Origin: Paramecium pentaurelia
Taxonomy: Eukaryota; Ciliophora; Oligohymenophorea; Peniculida; Parameciidae
Assembly: GCA_905183005.1 (NCBI GenBank)
Contig: CAJJDO010000010.1
Span: forward strand, 111,865-175,864
DNA: 64,000 bases
Direction of reading: 5' to 3'
Made by a program: the position numbers and the translations under genes. How positions within the stretch are numbered: the first letter of the stretch is position 1; each line of letters opens with the position of its first letter. Below the pieces are notes generated by a model that worked only from the letters and a program-made list of their open reading frames with translations, did not search any database and was not told where the DNA came from. Shown in pieces: positions 61,920 through 64,000 of this stretch.

Positions 61920-62037
61920 GTTGTCAACACGAGGACTTCCCAAGCGGTCCCCCACCTTAGTACTAACCTCGCCTTAAGCCGCTTAACTTCGGAGTTCGAA
62001 TGGGATCCGGTGCTTTAGGCTTAGTATGGCCGACAAC
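61920..62037 (-). rRNA. 5S ribosomal RNA (first copy)
   Basis: The minus strand reads GTTGTCGGCCATACTAAGCC at the 5' end and ends GTGTTGACAAC, so the two ends pair (GTTGTC with GACAAC). Internal conserved pieces are present: CCGAAGTTAAGC, GGTTAGTACT and GGTGGGGGACCGC, the A-box and C-box control regions. Length 118 nt. A run of eight T follows the 3' end (minus strand CCCTTTTTTTT), a pol III terminator. GC content is far above the surroundings. Confidence 0.97.
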
Positions 62038-63104
62038 GATATTTANTAAATTGATTAAAGATTGATTAAGTTATTGCATAGTTGGAAAAACGAACTCTTA
62101 ATAGATTACATATATAATATTAAAATAAAATTAAGACATTATTCATTTTAAGCTAGCGAATTTATTGATATTTGATTATATATATTAAAAAATAAAAAAG
62201 TAATTAAAAATCAAATAAATACAAGTTAATAAAGTTGATTTTAATAAATTCTAATATATTACAACTTTCTTCTTTTATTTTTAAGGCTCTTTATGATTTC
62301 TATTTATATAATTGGATGTGTATTTTATATATTTATGTCGTAAATAACGTTTTTTATATATATATTTTATTAGAAATTCTAGAATACATTCTAAACTCTT
62401 AAATTGTATTCCTTCATCTGGTTTTTTATTATTTCTTAATGTAATACAACATTTCATATTATTTTTAACTTATTCAAGTTATTTTTAAGAACCAAAGTCA
62501 TTAATGGAATCTAAATCAGTTTAAAAACATTTATAGGTGAATGATATATGAAATCATTCAATATGGAAGACATTTTGTGATATTAATATTGAATAATAAT
62601 TGCATAAACATAACAACATAATCATAATTGTTATAGATGAATAGCTCTTTTTCTACAATTAGTTTATTTAACATTTGAAATGGAAAAATTTGAGCTTCGT
62701 AGTAATGATTTCAGAGTGTTCAAATTTTATTACCGCTCAGTATCATCTTATGAAGATGAAGGAGTTTGAGTTGTATCTGAAAGCTAAGAAATAATATATT
62801 TGATATACATTTATAGTTTATTGAGATAAGGGAAGCTTATTTTTTTGAATGGAACAGCCCATAATTCAAGGATGAAATATATAAGTATAAGTTTTATAAA
62901 TTTATATTTAATATTCAACCAAATTTCAGATTTTTGGTTATTTATACTGATTTATATTTAAATAAATTATGGATTGGATTGACTAATTAATTATAAAGTT
63001 AAATCAAATTTATTTATTAGCTGAGATTTAATATTAATCATCAGTGTTAAGAATACTCATGAATCACTCAAAAATTAATTAATTAATTTTAATTAAAAAA
63101 AAGG

Positions 63105-63222
63105 GTTGTCAACACGAGGACTTCCCAAGCGGTCCCCCACCTTAGTACTAACCTCGCCTTAAGCCGCTTAACTTCGGAGTTCGAATGGGATCCGGTGCTT
63201 TAGGCTTAGTATGGCCGACAAC
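63105..63222 (-). rRNA. 5S ribosomal RNA (second copy, in repeat)
   Basis: Identical to 61920-62037, including terminal stem, internal control elements and the following T run. It lies in the duplicated block created at the N at 62046, so it may be the same gene seen twice. The sequence beyond the 5' end differs (ctaagtaagact), which shows that this copy carries the true upstream flank. Confidence 0.95.
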
Positions 63223-63369
63223 GATATTCTAAGTAAGACTTAGCTTATAAATCCCTTGTTTAAATAATATAAGTTTGTGAATATTTATTATATATTTATC
63301 AATTTTTGAAATATTATTAATTATTCAATTATACATTATGATAATAAATATAATTATAAAAGAAATTAA

Positions 63370-64000
63370 ATGAGTAAGAAATTTGAATGTGTACGAGTCG
63401 TAATAAGATGTCGTCCTTTAAATGAAACTGAAAAGAAGGATGGACATGTTTGTATAGTAAATATGGACACTAAGAATGGCTAAGTGACTGTGAGAAATCC
63501 AAAAGTAGTGGATGAAGTACCAAAATAATTTACATTTGATTAAATCTTTGACACTTAATCTTAATAGGAAAATGTGTATAATTCTACTGCTTCTCCCATA
63601 GTTGAGAGTGTATTGGAAGGATATAATGGAACCATATTTGCCTATGGTCAAACAGGAACAGGTAAGACACATACAATGGAAGGTAAGGATGATCCTCCTA
63701 CTTCAAGGGGAATAATCCCTAGAACATTTGATCATATATTTTAGAGGATTGAGAACATGGCTAAGAATAAATAGTTTTTAGTGAAGGTTTCATTTTTGGA
63801 ATTATATAATGAGGAGATTCGTGATTTACTTTCCAAAAATATAAAAAATAAATTGGATATACGTGAGAATCCAGATACAGGAATATATATAAAAGATCTA
63901 AGTAAATTCATGATAGAGAATCCTTAAGAGATGAGAGAGAAATTATTACATGGTAGAGAGAACAGAGCAGTTGGTGCTACAGCAATGAATCAGGATTCAT
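63370..64000 (+). CDS. Kinesin-2-like motor protein, N-terminal part
   Basis: ATG 63370 gives MSKKFECVRVVIRCRPLNE, then QFTFDQIFDTQSQQENVYN and the nucleotide P-loop FAYGQTGTGKTHTMEG. GIIPRTFDHIFQRIE, VSFLELYNEEIRDLLS and GRENRAVGATAMNQDS (switch I region) follow. The motor domain is N-terminal and reads without an intron for 210 codons until the window ends. Kinesins of the KIF3/FLA10 type drive anterograde transport inside cilia; the VRVVIRCRPLNE start and KDGHVCIVNMD style fit that class, but subfamily needs the rest of the protein. Confidence 0.9.

Larger units (their letters stand above)
60862..63228. repeat. Direct repeat around N at 62046 (60862-62043 = 62047-63228)
   Basis: The sequence after the N at 62046 restarts at 60862. 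Over about 1.18 kb no difference was noticed. It includes the end of the helical-protein gene and the 5S rRNA gene. Most likely an unmerged contig overlap. Confidence 0.9.

Noticed and set aside
63418..63672. Minus-strand open frame of 84 codons
   Set aside because: Antisense to the kinesin motor domain.
1..64000. tRNA genes, telomeric repeats or transposable elements
   Set aside because: I looked for cloverleaf-like GC-rich patches, CCCCAA/CCCAAA-type repeats and transposase motifs and saw none that I could support.

Overview
Nuclear DNA of a ciliate, most probably a Paramecium macronuclear chromosome (genus inferred, not proven). The window is very AT-rich. Recognisable protein families run straight through TAA and TAG, which must be read as glutamine, and TGA is the only stop. 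Exons are separated by very short introns of about 20-30 nt (GTA...TAG/AAG) whose removal restores conserved motifs. Genes sit 40-400 bp apart on both strands. The sequence is a scaffold joined by six single Ns (2858, 8213, 12929, 15135, 30985, 62046). At every N the sequence just after it repeats sequence found before it, so most of the tandem duplication looks like unmerged contig ends.

1-18.2 kb: one family of very large minus-strand surface proteins. Each has a signal peptide, a Cys-rich furin-like part, beta-helix repeats with GGGLF/GGGIY turns and a multi-helix membrane C-terminus. At least two copies lie head to tail, and one copy is spread over four contig pieces. 18.6-28.4 kb: two SLC6-type transporters with signs of gene conversion flank a coiled-coil gene, a dual-specificity pseudophosphatase and eIF3i. 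They are followed by an SVIP-like protein, an EF-hand protein and an acylated-looking unknown. 28.4-33.8 kb: a decayed kinase, ATP synthase delta, two secreted RNase T2 genes around a contig join, a Q/N-rich protein and a DHHC acyltransferase. 34-47.7 kb: a cyclin, a possible cysteine peptidase, small proteins, a coiled-coil protein with polyQ written only in TAA, a WD40-LRR protein, a membrane/PIMT/zinc-finger fusion and an S49 peptidase. 47.7-60.9 kb: four small minus-strand proteins (two with RVxF-like motifs), a TPR protein, coatomer beta-prime, an AGC kinase sharing a 59-bp divergent promoter, and cathepsin C. 61-64 kb: 5S rRNA, present twice because of the last join, then the start of a kinesin-2-like motor.

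Most genes are unrelated housekeeping or cilia/secretory functions, as is usual for a gene-dense ciliate chromosome; there is no operon logic. The most unusual items are the pseudophosphatase with Trp at the catalytic Arg position, the three-part membrane/PIMT/zinc-finger protein, the Cys-His-Asp protein at 35-36 kb and the conversion tracts between paralogues. All calls come from reading the sequence by eye, with no database search; exon edges were checked only where the coding length comes out divisible by three.
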